A DNA stretch of 64,000 nucleotides from Leclercia adecarboxylata (GTDB lineage Bacteria > Pseudomonadota > Gammaproteobacteria > Enterobacterales > Enterobacteriaceae), in assembly GCA_901472455.1 (NCBI GenBank), contig LR590464.1, forward strand, positions 3,162,001 to 3,226,000. Direction: 5' to 3'. The notes beneath the pieces were generated by a model. That model saw nothing but the letters and a program-made list of their open reading frames with translations, was not told the DNA's origin and searched no databases. The first letter of the stretch is position 1, and each line of letters opens with the position of its first letter. The position numbers and the translations under genes are program-made. Shown here piece by piece: positions 50,989-61,589 of this stretch.

Positions 50989-51006
50989 TCATAAAAAAGG
51001 AAAGTT

Positions 51007-52791
51007 ATGCAAACCACATCACCGCTCTCTGCCCTGCGCCAGTGGCTGGAAACCCAGGCGCTGGATGGCATTATTGTCCCGCGGACCGATGCCTTTCAGA
51101 GCGAATATTGCCACCCACATGACGATGTTCTCGCCTGGCTGACCGGCTTTGACGGCTCGGCGGGGCACGCCCTGATCCTGCGCGATCGCGCCCTGCTGTT
51201 TGTCGACGGGCGCTACCAGGTGCAGGCCCGTGAACAGGTTGATCTGGCTGAGATTGAGATCCTGCATCTGCACAACGATCCGCTGGCAGCCTGGCTGGAT
51301 CAGCATGTCGAAGCGGGTTCGAGAATTGCCTTTGAAGCGCTGTTGATGACCAACGGCCAGTACGAGGCCCTGAACGCCAGCCATTGTGAGCTTGTCGCTC
51401 TGAACGATTCACCGTTCGATAGCCTGTGGCATGATCGCCCTGCACCGCCCGTTGGCGCGATCAGGGAGATGCCGGTCGACATCAGCGGCGAGAGTAGCGC
51501 CGATAAGCGCAAGCGCGTCGCCGCTATTCTGGCTGAGCGCAATGCCGATTATCTCGCCATCACCCAGCCGGATAACATTGCCTGGCTGCTTAACGTGCGC
51601 GGAAGCGATATTCCCATGAGCCCGGTGCCGAACTCGTTTGCTCTGCTGAGCCGCGAAGCCGCGGTGGAGTGGTTTGTGGTCCCCGGAAAAACGCACGGGC
51701 TTTCCGCCTCCCTGCTGGAAAGTCTGACGCTGGCACCAGAAGCCGATTTTCTGTCGCGCAGCCAGCAGCTGTGCGCCGGGAAACGCGTGATGGTTGATGC
51801 CGATTCGGCTCCCGTCGCCCTGCGTTTTGCCGTGGAGCCGCAGGGGGAGATCGTCTGGCACGCCGACCCGATCACTGCCATGAAAGCGCATAAAAATCCT
51901 ACCGAGCTGGCAGGCTACCGCGACAGTCACCAACAGGATGGCGTGGCATGGGTCAACTTCCTTGCCTGGCTGGCGCATGAGGTGCCCCGCCGTGAGGCCG
52001 CAGGCAATCCGCTTACGGAGCTGGAAGCACAGGCGCAGCAGCTGGTGTTCCGCCAGCAGAGACCGGGCTTTATCGAACAGAGTTTTGCCACTATTTCCGC
52101 CTCGGCCAGCAATGCGGCGATGTGCCATTACCACGCCAGCGAGCAGACCAATGCGGCCATTACCCGCAACCATTTTTATCTGAACGATTCCGGCGGGCAG
52201 TACCATAACGGCACGACCGATGCCACGCGCACGCTTGCCTTTGGCCCTCTGAGCGACCAGTGTCGTCTGCACTACACCGCGGTGCTGAAAGGCTTTTTAT
52301 CGCTTATCACCCTGCAATTCCCTTCCGGTACCTGCGGGCATCAGATTGATGCTTTTGCGCGGCGTGGGCTGTGGGAGCTGGGGCTGGATTTTGATCACGG
52401 CACCGGACACGGCGTGGGCCACCAGCTGCTGATTCATGAGAATCCGCAGCGTATCGCGAAGAAGGTCAACCCATGGCCGCTGGTCGCGGGCAATATTATC
52501 ACCATCGAGCCGGGCTATTATCTGGCCGATGAGTATGGGATCCGCATTGAAAATCAGGTGGAGGTTGTGGAAAGCCTGCCGGGCTTCTGCCGCTTTGCGT
52601 CGCTCACGCTGGCACCAATCGACCTGAGCCAGGTTGAGTGGCATCTGCTGAGTGAAAAAGAGATTCAGTGGCTGGATGCGTATCACCAGCAGGTACGTGA
52701 GGTGCTCTCGCCGCACGTTGATAGCGACGCGCGTCAGTGGCTACTGGCAGCGACGGCGCCGGTGCGCGAGCATAAAGAGCGTGCGGCCTGA
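51007..52791 (+). CDS. Aminopeptidase P-type M24 metallopeptidase
   Basis: 594 aa, intact, one of few long genes here without a break. Two creatinase-like N-terminal domains precede a pita-bread domain with the metal ligands of XPNPEP1-type enzymes: Asp in LNDSGGQY, Asp in GTTDATRT, His in GTGHGVGH, Glu in ITIEPGYY and Glu in RIENQVEV. It should remove N-terminal residues before proline. Starts 18 bases after amn. E. coli K-12 has yeeN at this place. Confidence 0.85.
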   Translation: MQTTSPLSALRQWLETQALDGIIVPRTDAFQSEYCHPHDDVLAWLTGFDGSAGHALILRDRALLFVDGRYQVQAREQVDLAEIEILHLHNDPLAAWLDQHVEAGSRIAFEALLMTNGQYEALNASHCELVALNDSPFDSLWHDRPAPPVGAIREMPVDISGESSADKRKRVAAILAERNADYLAITQPDNIAWLLNVRGSDIPMSPVPNSFALLSREAAVEWFVVPGKTHGLSASLLESLTLAPEADFLSRSQQLCAGKRVMVDADSAPVALRFAVEPQGEIVWHADPITAMKAHKNPTELAGYRDSHQQDGVAWVNFLAWLAHEVPRREAAGNPLTELEAQAQQLVFRQQRPGFIEQSFATISASASNAAMCHYHASEQTNAAITRNHFYLNDSGGQYHNGTTDATRTLAFGPLSDQCRLHYTAVLKGFLSLITLQFPSGTCGHQIDAFARRGLWELGLDFDHGTGHGVGHQLLIHENPQRIAKKVNPWPLVAGNIITIEPGYYLADEYGIRIENQVEVVESLPGFCRFASLTLAPIDLSQVEWHLLSEKEIQWLDAYHQQVREVLSPHVDSDARQWLLAATAPVREHKERAA

Positions 52792-52828
52792 TGTCCTCAC
52801 CGCAGAGATAGATACAGACACTAAAAAC

Positions 52829-52851
52829 GGTAACCTTCGGGTTACCTTTTT
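52829..52851 (+). terminator. Terminator of the M24 peptidase gene
   Basis: GGTAACC-TTCG-GGTTACC followed by TTTTTG. Confidence 0.85.
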
Positions 52852-52870
52852 GTTGTTGTGGGTAGAAAAG

Positions 52871-52910
52871 CAAAAAGCCTGCTTAAGTTTCCTTAAGCAG
52901 GCTTTTCAAA
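52871..52910 (-). terminator. Terminator of tRNA-Asn copy 3
   Basis: GCCTGCTTAAG-GAAA-CTTAAGCAGGC with a T-run on the minus strand; same hairpin family as copies 1 and 2. Confidence 0.8.
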
Positions 52911-52912
52911 TT

Positions 52913-52988
52913 TGGCTCCTCTGACTGGACTCGAACCAGTGACATACGGATTAACAGTCCGCCGTTCTACCGACTGAACTACAGAGGA
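52913..52988 (-). tRNA. tRNA-Asn (GTT), copy 3, inverted
   Basis: 76 nt, identical to copies 1 and 4 but on the minus strand. Promoter TTGACA-17-AAGATA (minus) upstream. Confidence 0.97.
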
Positions 52989-53149
52989 ATCGTTGTGGAG
53001 CGTTATCTTAACGGCGAAAAAACTTTTGTCAAACCTGATCTTACCTGATTTAGATCAACTGCTGATTCTGTCGTCAGTTTGACGTAATTACCAACAAATT
53101 TTTGTGGGAAATACTTTGCAGGATCTGCTTTTCTCCCTCATCATTTGAA

Positions 53150-54660
53150 ATGGAGTTTCAACTTTTCTCGCTAAGGTCCATTTTGAACGTCACCTCCGCT
53201 TTACGCCAGACCGTGATGCGCACGCCCTGGTATACCAAACGTAAGAGCTACAAGGTTCTCTTCTGGCGCGAAATCACCCCCCCTTGCCGTGCCTATCTTT
53301 CTGGAAAACACCTGCGTCCTGCTGATGGGCGTGCTCAGCACCTTCCTGGTCAGCTGGCTCGGTAAAGAGGCGATGGCGGGCGTCGGGCTGGCCGACAGCT
53401 TTAATATGGTGATTATTTCGTTCTTTGCGGCGATCGATCTTGGTACCACGGTGGTGGTGGCCTTTAGTCTGGGGAAACGCGATCCCCGTCGTGCGCGGGC
53501 GGCCGCCAGGCAGTCGCTGGTGATCATGACGTTGTTTTCCATTGTGCTGGCGGCGGTGATCCACTATTTCGGTGAAGAGATTATTAATGTGGTGGCTGGC
53601 GAGGCGACCGGTGAGGTGAAAGCCCTGGCGCTGTCCTATCTCGAAATGACGGTGCTCAGCTATCCGGCCGCAGCGATTGCGCTGATTGGCAGCGGGGCGT
53701 TGCGCGGGGCAGGGAACACCAAAATTCCGCTGCTGATCAACGGCGGGATGAACATCCTGAATATTATGATCAGCAGCGTGCTGATTTATGGCCTCTTTTC
53801 CTGGGACGGGCTGGGCTTTATCGGGGCCGGGCTCGGGCTGACGATCTCGCGCTATATCGGCGCCGTTGCCATCATCGTGGTGCTGGCCGTCGGTTTTAAC
53901 CCGTCCCTGCGCATCAGTATCAAGAGCTATTTCAAGCCGCTTAATTTCGCCATTATCTGGGAAGTGATGGGTATTGGCGTGCCTGCCAGCATTGAATCCG
54001 TGCTGTTCAACGGCGGTAAGCTGCTGACCCAGATGTTTGTTGCCGGGATGGGCACCGATGTCATTGCCGGTAACTTTATCGCCTTTTCCATTGCGGCACT
54101 GATCAACCTGCCGGGTAACGCCCTCGGTTCCGCGTCCACCATTATTACCGGCAAACGACTCGGTAAAGGGCAAATCGGCCAGGCGGAGCGTCAGCTGCGC
54201 CATGTCTTCTGGCTCTCGACGATCGGCCTGACCGCCATTGCCTGGGGGAACCGCGCCGTTCGCCGGCCTGCTGGCGTCTTTCTATACCCGCGAGCAGGAC
54301 GTTAAGGACGTGGTGGTGATCCTCATCTGGCTGAACGCCGCCTTTATGCCGATCTGGGCCGCTTCGTGGGTATTACCTGCCGGGCTGAAAGGGGCGCGCG
54401 ATGCGCGCTTCGCGATGTGGGTGTCAATGCTCGGGATGTGGGGTTGTCGCGTCGTGGCAGGTTATACGCTGGGGATCATGCTGGGTATGGGCGTGGTCGG
54501 GGTCTGGCTGGGGATGTTCCTCGACTGGGCGGTACGCGGCGCGCTCTTCTACTGGCGAATGATCAGCGGTCGCTGGCTGTGGAAATACCCACGGCCACAG
54601 CGTGACAATGTGGCGCCCATTGCCTCAGAACGGGTGGCAAATGTGCAAAGTGGGGAATAA
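53150..54660 (+). CDS. yeeO: YeeO, MATE-family efflux protein (frameshifted)
   Basis: About 502 aa once corrected. YeeO exports flavins and dipeptides in E. coli. MATE-type membrane helices throughout (TCVLLMGVLSTFLVSWLGKE, SGALRGAGNTKIPLLING). An extra C in the run at 53276-53283 separates WREITPLAVPIFLENTCV, and an extra G near 54245 separates the last third. The start is uncertain; ATG 53150 (MEFQLFSLRS) is preferred to upstream non-ATG codons. Confidence 0.88.
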
Positions 54661-54741
54661 ATCGGCAAACGATACAAAATATGCATTCTGCCTTTGACAA
54701 CGCCAGGTGGCATCGCTAATATTCGCCCCCGTTCACACGAT

Positions 54742-54817
54742 TCCTCTGTAGTTCAGTCGGTAGAACGGCGGACTGTTAATCCGTATGTCACTGGTTCGAG
54801 TCCAGTCAGAGGAGCCA
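54742..54817 (+). tRNA. tRNA-Asn (GTT), copy 4
   Basis: 76 nt, identical to copy 1, with promoter TTGACA-17-TAATAT upstream and a terminator downstream. Confidence 0.97.
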
Positions 54818-54825
54818 CATTTAAG

Positions 54826-54852
54826 AAGCCTGCTTTCGAGCAGGCTTTTTGC
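54826..54852 (+). terminator. Terminator of tRNA-Asn copy 4
   Basis: AGCCTGC-TTTC-GAGCAGGCT followed by TTTTGC; shorter stem than the other copies. Confidence 0.75.
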
Positions 54853-54878
54853 TTTTCCGGGTTCGGTAAACCAGAGCC

Positions 54879-54909
54879 AAAAAAAGCCCCCCGACAAGTC
54901 GGAGGGCTT
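54879..54909 (-). terminator. Terminator of tmaR
   Basis: GCCCTCCGACTTGTCGGGGGGC followed by TTTTTTT on the minus strand, just past the corrected tmaR stop. Confidence 0.85.
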
Positions 54910-54926
54910 AGCCTGTTCAGCGGCGC

Positions 54927-55263
54927 TTATTCGCCTTTTGGTCTCAACGTGTTTCATCTCGCCCATAACTTTCAGTTTTTTCGAGATTTCCCGACGTTCT
55001 TTAGAGATTTCAGCATTCTTGATGATGTAGTCATCCACGCGGTCTTCGTAATCGCTTTTCATGCTGGCGATGATGCCCTGGATGGCTTCAACGCTCATGC
55101 CTGGCTTGATGTAGTCGCTCAGGTTGTCCAGCAGCAGGACACGCTTCTGGTTGTCACGGATCTTTTTCTCAACGTCCTGGATTTCACGTTGCAGTTTGTT
55201 CTTGCGACGGAACAGGCGGACGAATTCCAGAACATCCTGGAACGAAGGCTTGGTAGTTTCCAT
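54927..55263 (-). CDS. tmaR: TmaR (YeeX), polar PTS-sequestering protein (frameshift at 3' end)
   Basis: About 111 aa once corrected, a highly charged coiled coil ([20 protein letters not shown]...). TmaR clusters at a pole and controls EI activity of the sugar phosphotransferase system. The raw frame runs to 54733, through its own terminator and antisense across tRNA-Asn copy 4, because of an extra A in the run 54936-54939; with three A it ends HVETKGE and TAA at 54927, close to E. coli length. Confidence 0.9.
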
Positions 55264-55430
55264 TTTTACACCCCTGATAATGTGAGATTCGGATTCGTTT
55301 AAACAACCGCGATGCCGTTAACATTACTGACAGCGATTGCTGATGACAATAATTTTTCCTTTGTCCCTATCATAACCTCAATTTCTGCTGAATCGAAGCA
55401 GCAGGCATCACAACCGCGCATGGCCGCTTT

Positions 55431-56489
55431 TTATTTGCGCAATGCCCGACAGATAAGATGCGACAGCAGCTCGAGCTGGCGCGCAAGTTCCATGCTCAAC
55501 CATACATAGCCGTGAATGGGCGTTTCTGCCACGTTTTCGCTGGGCCGATCGTTGATCAGCTGGCGCAGCTCGGCAACGATTTCGTTCAGCCGCTCGGTAT
55601 TGGCCAGAATGGGCTGCGGATTGCCTTCGTAAAGCGCATGGGCGATGGTGAGCAACGTCTGCTGCGTCATCTGCTGCGTCTCTTTTAAAGTCCGGGCATT
55701 CAGCATCACAAAATGGCTGGCACGGGACGCCCAATGGGCGTTGATTTGCAGCTCCAGCATACAAACCAGGTTGCGGCTGACAGTCTGGATGGCTTCGAAA
55801 ATGGATTTCTGAATATGAGTCTCTTTGCTGGCTGGCGTGATCAGGCCACGCATTTTTACCACGTCATTGAGGATGGTTTGCAGATGTTTTTCCAGACGTG
55901 GGCGTTCGACCAGGTTGGGAGAAAAGCCCGCTTGATAAACCCGGTTAAAAGCGGTGACGTAGTTCGCCATCTGGATACGCCAGTGCAGGAACGCCCGCTG
56001 CGGCCAGATCCCGGTAAACAACATCGCCAACAGGGAGCCGAGGATCACGTCGCCGCTTCGCCACAATGCGGTATGCATATCCCCGGTCGGCGCGCCGATC
56101 ACCACCGCAAGGGTGATACCAATAAGCAGCGCCTGATAAGGCCGCTTGCCGAGCGCCAGCCAGCCGCAAAGGAACATCGCTGCCGCGCACCACAGTAGCA
56201 TCAGCGGCAGGGAGAAAAGCTCCAGCTTCAGGGCAATCAGCCCCAGCGCCGAGCCAAGGATGGTGCCGCCAATACGCTCAAACGCGCGTGGCACCACGTT
56301 ACCCCAGAAGGAGATGGGCCCCATGATTACCACCAGGGTAATCAGCGGCCAGGTCCCTTCCGGCACGTCCAGCAGACGCACCAGTAAAAAGGTGAGGATA
56401 AACGCCAGCGCGATACGGCAGCCGTGTACGATGCGGTAATGGCGATACAGTCTGATTTCAAAAGGCGTTAGAGATTTGTCGGGACGCAC
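55431..56489 (-). CDS. yeeA: YeeA, FUSC-family inner membrane protein
   Basis: 352 aa, intact. N-terminal FUSC membrane part (IALAFILTFLLVRLLDVPEG, ITLVVIMGPISFWGNV) and a cytoplasmic helical C-terminus. Putative efflux-type transporter of unknown substrate. Confidence 0.93.
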   Translation of the reverse strand: MRPDKSLTPFEIRLYRHYRIVHGCRIALAFILTFLLVRLLDVPEGTWPLITLVVIMGPISFWGNVVPRAFERIGGTILGSALGLIALKLELFSLPLMLLWCAAAMFLCGWLALGKRPYQALLIGITLAVVIGAPTGDMHTALWRSGDVILGSLLAMLFTGIWPQRAFLHWRIQMANYVTAFNRVYQAGFSPNLVERPRLEKHLQTILNDVVKMRGLITPASKETHIQKSIFEAIQTVSRNLVCMLELQINAHWASRASHFVMLNARTLKETQQMTQQTLLTIAHALYEGNPQPILANTERLNEIVAELRQLINDRPSENVAETPIHGYVWLSMELARQLELLSHLICRALRK

Positions 56490-56591
56490 ACGCTCTCCAG
56501 CATTACGGCAAATCCTGATTGTACTGTGTTTTCTGCCGGAGCGGTGATAACCGGCAGAAAAACCCTGTAAACAGTGGGAATATGTGCGGGG

Positions 56592-57068
56592 TTATGAGAC
56601 CCGGTGTTGTACCGGAATAAACATTTCGATATCCCAGTAGCCATCGGCATTACCGTCATTCAGGTAACGTTCAAAGCAGGGTTTCGGCGCTATCTGGTAA
56701 TCGACATCTTCAAGCAGGCTATCAAAAAGAAGGTTCCACGGGGTGGCGAAGTCATGGTTCTCAACGCGGGCCGCTAGCAACCGCGTACTCGCCTTTCTGC
56801 CACTTCGGTAAGGATCACTCCTTCGCTGTTAGCGGGGATAACGAAATCGTCCGGCACGGTGACAACCGTGCCGCAGCGTAACTTTTCGGCTGGCACTTCA
56901 TCAGGATTATCATAATAAACCGCCACCCACTCCAGCGGCTGAATCTGTCGGCCATCGACCCACATCACCAGTTGCTCAAAACCCTGCCTTTACCGTTTGC
57001 TCCCAGGGGCCAACCATATGAAAACCGGCGATTTTGCGTTTATTCTGGTGCTTGATGCTGTAGTCCAT
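56592..57068 (-). CDS. sbmC: SbmC (GyrI), DNA gyrase inhibitor (frameshifted)
   Basis: About 157 aa once corrected. GyrI-like protein that protects gyrase from toxins such as microcin B17. [20 protein letters not shown] start at 57068; [20 protein letters not shown] and [20 protein letters not shown] are conserved. Extra T near 56984 and a break near 56775 split it. A LexA-type box upstream fits its SOS control. Confidence 0.88.
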
Positions 57069-57084
57069 GCTGCCTCCGATTGGT

Positions 57085-57104
57085 TACTGTATATACATAC
57101 ACTG
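57085..57104. promoter_or_regulatory. LexA box of sbmC
   Basis: TACTGTATATACATACACTG, 17 bases before the sbmC ATG: CTGT-N8-ACAC, one mismatch from the CTGT-N8-ACAG core. Confidence 0.6.
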
Positions 57105-57189
57105 TAATGCAGAGAAAAGCGGTTTAACAATAATGATCTGTTTATTATGCGAGCAGGCTCGCACAGTCGCCAGCCTGCTCCTTCAGCCG

Positions 57190-58358
57190 TCAGGCTTTAT
57201 GGTGAAGATAGTCACTCAGGGCGTGAAAACATCCCGCCTTTCCCTACGCTTTTCCAGCGTCACCAGCGGCCAGTGGGCGACCACTTTATCGCGATCGTAG
57301 AGTTCGATCTCCCCAACCCTTTGATGCGCGGCAATTGGCGCTTCCAGCTCTTTTTTATCCAGCACATATTTGGCTTTAATATTCGGCAACTCTGACTTCG
57401 GCAGGGCCAGCCAGAAGTCCTGGTCGGTTCCCAGCGAAATCTGTTCTTTATTGCCGTACCAGATCCGCTCGATGCCTACCTGCTTACCGTTACGCAGGAT
57501 CTGCACGGTATCGAAGTTTTGCTGTCCCCAGTGCAGAAGCTTGCGCGCTTGATCCTCGCGCCCTTTCGGACTTTCAGCCCCCATGATGACGGCAATCAGG
57601 CGACGCTGACCGTCCACAGCAGAGGCAATCAGGTTGAAACCAGCGCCGGAAGTGTGACCGGTTTTCAGGCCATCGACGTTAAGCGACTTATCCCACAGCA
57701 GGCCGTTACGGTTCTGCTGGGTGATGCCGTTCCACGTCAGGCTTTTCTCGCTGTACATGTGATAGAACGCTGGCTCTCCGTGGATGATGGCCCGGGAGAG
57801 TACCGCCAGGTCGTACGCCGAACTGTGCTGGCCCGGCGCATCCAGACCGTGCACGGTTTCAAAATGGGTATCGCGCAAATTCAGCTTTTTAACGTAATCA
57901 TTCATCATGTTCACGAACTGCGGCTGCCCGCCCGCCACGTAATCGGCCAGCGCCACACAGGCGTCGTTGCCGGAATCGACAATCAGGCCGCGGCTAAGGT
58001 CACGCACCGAAACCTGCTCGCCCGCCTTCAGGAACATCAGCGAGGAGCCGTCAAAAACCGGATTCCCCTTGGCCCAGGCATCCTGACCGACCGTGACCAT
58101 ATCGTCCGGGGTGATGCGATGGCTGTCGATAGCGCGATCCACCACGTAGCCGGTCATCAACTTGGTGAGGCTGGCTGGATTGCGCTGCTGATGTTCGTTG
58201 CCCGCCGTTAAAATCTGCCCCGTCGTATAATCCATCAGTACCCAGGAACCGGCCTGGATAGCTGGCGGCTGCGGCGCATAATTAATCGGGTCGGCAGCCA
58301 GCGCGGAAGAAATGCTCAAAGTGAGTAAAGAAACAGCAATAAACAGACGGCGTTTCAA
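57190..58358 (-). CDS. dacD: DacD, D-alanyl-D-alanine carboxypeptidase PBP6b (frameshifts at 3' end)
   Basis: About 388 aa once corrected. Trims pentapeptides in peptidoglycan. Motifs SLTK (SxxK), SGN and KTGHTSG are present. Start is the TTG at 58358, eight bases after GAGG, giving the signal peptide LKRRLFIAVSLLTLSISSAL; the longer ATG frame from 58376 swallows the ribosome site. Two extra bases (A-run near 57256, C-run near 57224) hide the true end VGKGGMFSRLSDYLHHKA at 57190. Confidence 0.9.
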
Positions 58359-58554
58359 CGGTATATCCTCAGTCATTTAAAATCGTTGACCTTTTTACGG
58401 AAGTTTTCCGCTTGATACCTGGAATAATTGCAAAAAATTGTGACAGCACGCACGTTTTTCCCGGACGGTGTCTCGCAAACTTGCAGGCTTAGGGTGCTTT
58501 TCCTTCGGCGTGCCAGGCTGGATGGTTTACCATAAGGGGTCACTCATAAACAGG

Positions 58555-59991
58555 ATGGTATTACTGGTGTCTGACTCCGTCGCGCTGCCTACATTTTTAT
58601 TCCACGATTACGAAACCTTTGGCACCAGCCCCTCGCTGGATCGCCCTGCCCAGTTTGCCGCGATACGCACCGATGCTGATTTCAATATCATCGGTGAGCC
58701 GGAGGTATTCTGGTGCAAACCCGCCGATGACTATTTGCCTCAGCCCGGCGCAGTGATGGTCACCGGCATCACCCCGCAGGAAGCCCGTGAAAAAGGGGTG
58801 AATGAAGCAGAGTTCGCCCGTCGCATTCATGACCTTTTTACCGTGCCCAACACCTGCGTAGTGGGCTACAACAACGTGCGCTTCGATGACGAAGTGACCC
58901 GGCATATTTTTTACCGCAACTTCTACGATCCCTATGCCTGGAGCTGGCAAAACAAGAATTCGCGCTGGGATCTGCTGGACGTTATGCGCGCCTGCTATGC
59001 CCTGCGCCCGGAAGGGATCGTCTGGCCCGACAATGAAGATGGGCTGCCCAGCTTCCGTCTTGAACATCTGACCCGCGCAAACGGCATTGAACACAGTAAT
59101 GCCCATGACGCGATGGCGGATGTCTACGCCACTATCGCTATGGCGAAGCTGGTGAAGACCCGGCAGCCGAAGCTGTTTGAGTACCTGCTCAGCCATCGCA
59201 GTAAACAAAAACTGACCACCCTGATTGACGTGCCGCAAATGAAGCCACTGATGCATATCTCCGGGATGTTCGGTGCCTGGCGCGGAAATACCAGCTGGGT
59301 GGCCCCGCTGGCCTGGCACCCGGAAAACCGCAATGCGGTCATTATGGTGGATTTGGCGGGAGATATTACGCCATTGCTGACGCTGGAGAGCGACGCCCTT
59401 CGCGAGCGGCTGTACACCCCGAAAGAGGCGCTGGGCGACGCTGCTGCCGTGCCGGTGAAGCTGGTGCATATCAACAAGTGTCCGGTGCTGGCCCCTGCCA
59501 ATACCCTGCGCCCGGAAGATGCCGAACGGCTGGGGATTGACCGTCAGCACTGTCTGGATAACCTGAAACGGCTGCGGGAGAACCCGCAGGTGCGGGAAAA
59601 AGTGGTGGCGATTTTTGCTGAAGCGGAGCCGTTCGTTCCGTCAGATAACGTTGATGCCCAACTCTACAACGGCTTTTTCAGCGACGCTGACCGCTCTGCC
59701 ATGAATATTGTTCTGCAGACCGATCCCCGTAATCTGCCCGCGCTGGATATCACCTTTGCCGATCAACGTATTAACAAGCTGATCTTTAACTACCGGGCGC
59801 GTAATTTCCCCGGCACGCTGGATGAGGCCGAGCAGGAGCGTTGGTTGCAGCATCGCCGCAACGTGTTTACCCCGGAATATCTGCAGGCTTACGCGCAGGA
59901 GCTTGAGATGCTTTACGGCGAGTATGAAGGCAATGCTGAAAAGCAAATGCTGTTGAAAGCGCTGTATCAATATGCGCAGGAAATTGTGTGA
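58555..59991 (+). CDS. sbcB: SbcB, exonuclease I
   Basis: About 478 aa, intact. 3'-5' single-strand DNA exonuclease used in mismatch repair and recombination. DEDDh motifs: LFHDYETFG, YNNVRFDDEV and SNAHDAMADVYAT. The N-terminus is uncertain; ATG 58555 or GTG 58570 are candidates, both before LPTFLFHDYET. Divergent from dacD; terminator at 60008-60036. Confidence 0.94.
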   Translation: MVLLVSDSVALPTFLFHDYETFGTSPSLDRPAQFAAIRTDADFNIIGEPEVFWCKPADDYLPQPGAVMVTGITPQEAREKGVNEAEFARRIHDLFTVPNTCVVGYNNVRFDDEVTRHIFYRNFYDPYAWSWQNKNSRWDLLDVMRACYALRPEGIVWPDNEDGLPSFRLEHLTRANGIEHSNAHDAMADVYATIAMAKLVKTRQPKLFEYLLSHRSKQKLTTLIDVPQMKPLMHISGMFGAWRGNTSWVAPLAWHPENRNAVIMVDLAGDITPLLTLESDALRERLYTPKEALGDAAAVPVKLVHINKCPVLAPANTLRPEDAERLGIDRQHCLDNLKRLRENPQVREKVVAIFAEAEPFVPSDNVDAQLYNGFFSDADRSAMNIVLQTDPRNLPALDITFADQRINKLIFNYRARNFPGTLDEAEQERWLQHRRNVFTPEYLQAYAQELEMLYGEYEGNAEKQMLLKALYQYAQEIV

Positions 59992-60007
59992 CCTGAGAAC
60001 ACAAAAA

Positions 60008-60036
60008 AGCCGGAGGCGATGTCTCCGGCTTTTTTT
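60008..60036 (+). terminator. Terminator after sbcB
   Basis: AGCCGGAG-GCGATGT-CTCCGGCT followed by TTTTTT. Also useful to plaP on the other strand (A-run precedes the stem). Confidence 0.85.
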
Positions 60037-60077
60037 TCTTTGCCCGGCGGCGCTATAGGTGCCGGGCCTGAGTATTA

Positions 60078-61437
60078 TTACGCGACGTCTTCGTACTGAG
60101 GAACCGGGTTGCGGAAGCTTTTGGTTACGCATGCCAGGTAAATCAGGCCAATACCACCCCAGATCAGACCCAGAACCATAGAGCTTTCTTCCAGGTTGAT
60201 CCACAGCGCACCGACGGTCAGTGCGCCACATACCGGCAGAACCAGGTAGTTGAAGTGGTCTTTCAGCGTTTTGTTGCGCTTCTCACGGATCCAGAACTGA
60301 GAGATCACGGAGAGGTTAACAAAGGTAAAGGCAACCAGCGCACCGAAGTTAATCAGCGCCGTCGCGGTAACCAGGTCAAAGTTGATGGCCAGCAGCGCAA
60401 TCGCACCGACCAGCAGCACGTTCCACGCCGGGGTACGCCATTTTGGATGGACATAACCGAAGAAGCGAGTCGGGAACACACCATCACGGCCCATCACATA
60501 CATCAGACGGGAAACACCCGCGTGTGCTGCCATACCGGATGCCAGAACGGTAACGCTGGAGAAGATCAGCACGCCCCACTGGAATGTTTTACCGGCAACA
60601 TACAGCATGATTTCTGGCTGCGATGCATCCGGATCTTTGAAGCGAGAGATATCCGGGAAGTACAGCTGCAGGAAGTAAGAGGCACCGATAAAGATGATGC
60701 CGCCAATCAATGCCGTCAGGAAGATCGCGCGCGGGATCACACGCTCAGCGTCTTTGGTCTCTTCAGACAGAGAAGAGATACCGTCGAAGCCGAGGAACGA
60801 GAAGCACAGGATCGTCGCACCGGTGATCATCGGCACCACATGTGCGCCTTCAGACCAGAACGGACGGGGTGCTGGTCAGCGTACCTGCGCCTTCGCCGTG
60901 AGAAACCCCGTAGATGATCAGACCAACGATAACCGCCACAATACCCATCTGCAGGATAACAATCAGGGTGTTGAAGTTGGCAACGGTCTTGATGCTGCGC
61001 AGGTTAGAGATGGTCATAAAGGCCACCAGCGCTACAACGAAGATCCACGACGGTACGGAAGGCACCAGCGCTTCAAAATAAATTTTTGCCAGCAGAATGT
61101 TGATCATCGGCATGAACAGGTAGTCCAGCAGAGATGACCAGCCCACCATAAAGCCGACAGCCGGGCTAATGGATTTCTGAGCATAGGTGTACGCAGAGCC
61201 TGCGGACGGGAAGCGGCGAACCAGCTTGCCGTAGCTCAGCGCGGTAAAGAGGATCGCGATCAGCGCAAAGGCATACGCCGTTGCAACGTGACCGTCAGTG
61301 AGGCCTGAAACGATACCAAACGTATCGAACAGCGTCATCGGCTGCATATAGGCAAGGCCCATCATAACAACCGGAATTAACGTAAGCGTTTTACGTAATT
61401 CCACGCGAGAGGTTTTTGGAGTTGCGTTAAGCGACAT
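60078..61437 (-). CDS. plaP: PlaP, low-affinity putrescine importer (frameshifted)
   Basis: About 452 aa once corrected; APC-family transporter with twelve membrane segments. [20 protein letters not shown] start and EDVA ending are those of E. coli PlaP, which supplies putrescine for pili-driven motility. An extra C in the run 60866-60869 breaks it; corrected reading gives [20 protein letters not shown]. Confidence 0.92.
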
Positions 61438-61589
61438 AGTTATTCTCCTTTACGGTGAATACCGCCACGTAAGCGAAAAATTGCCCATTTCTTTCTTCCT
61501 CAGCGACAACAACTGTCGGATTTTAGTAAATATCTATCCGGTACGAAGCCCGGCCTCTTGGATTTAATGGTTTTCTTACATGCAAAAAA

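Noticed and set aside
58468..58554. Longer N-terminus for sbcB
   Set aside because: Exonuclease I normally begins a few residues before TFLFHDYET; the extension lies in the dacD-sbcB promoter region.
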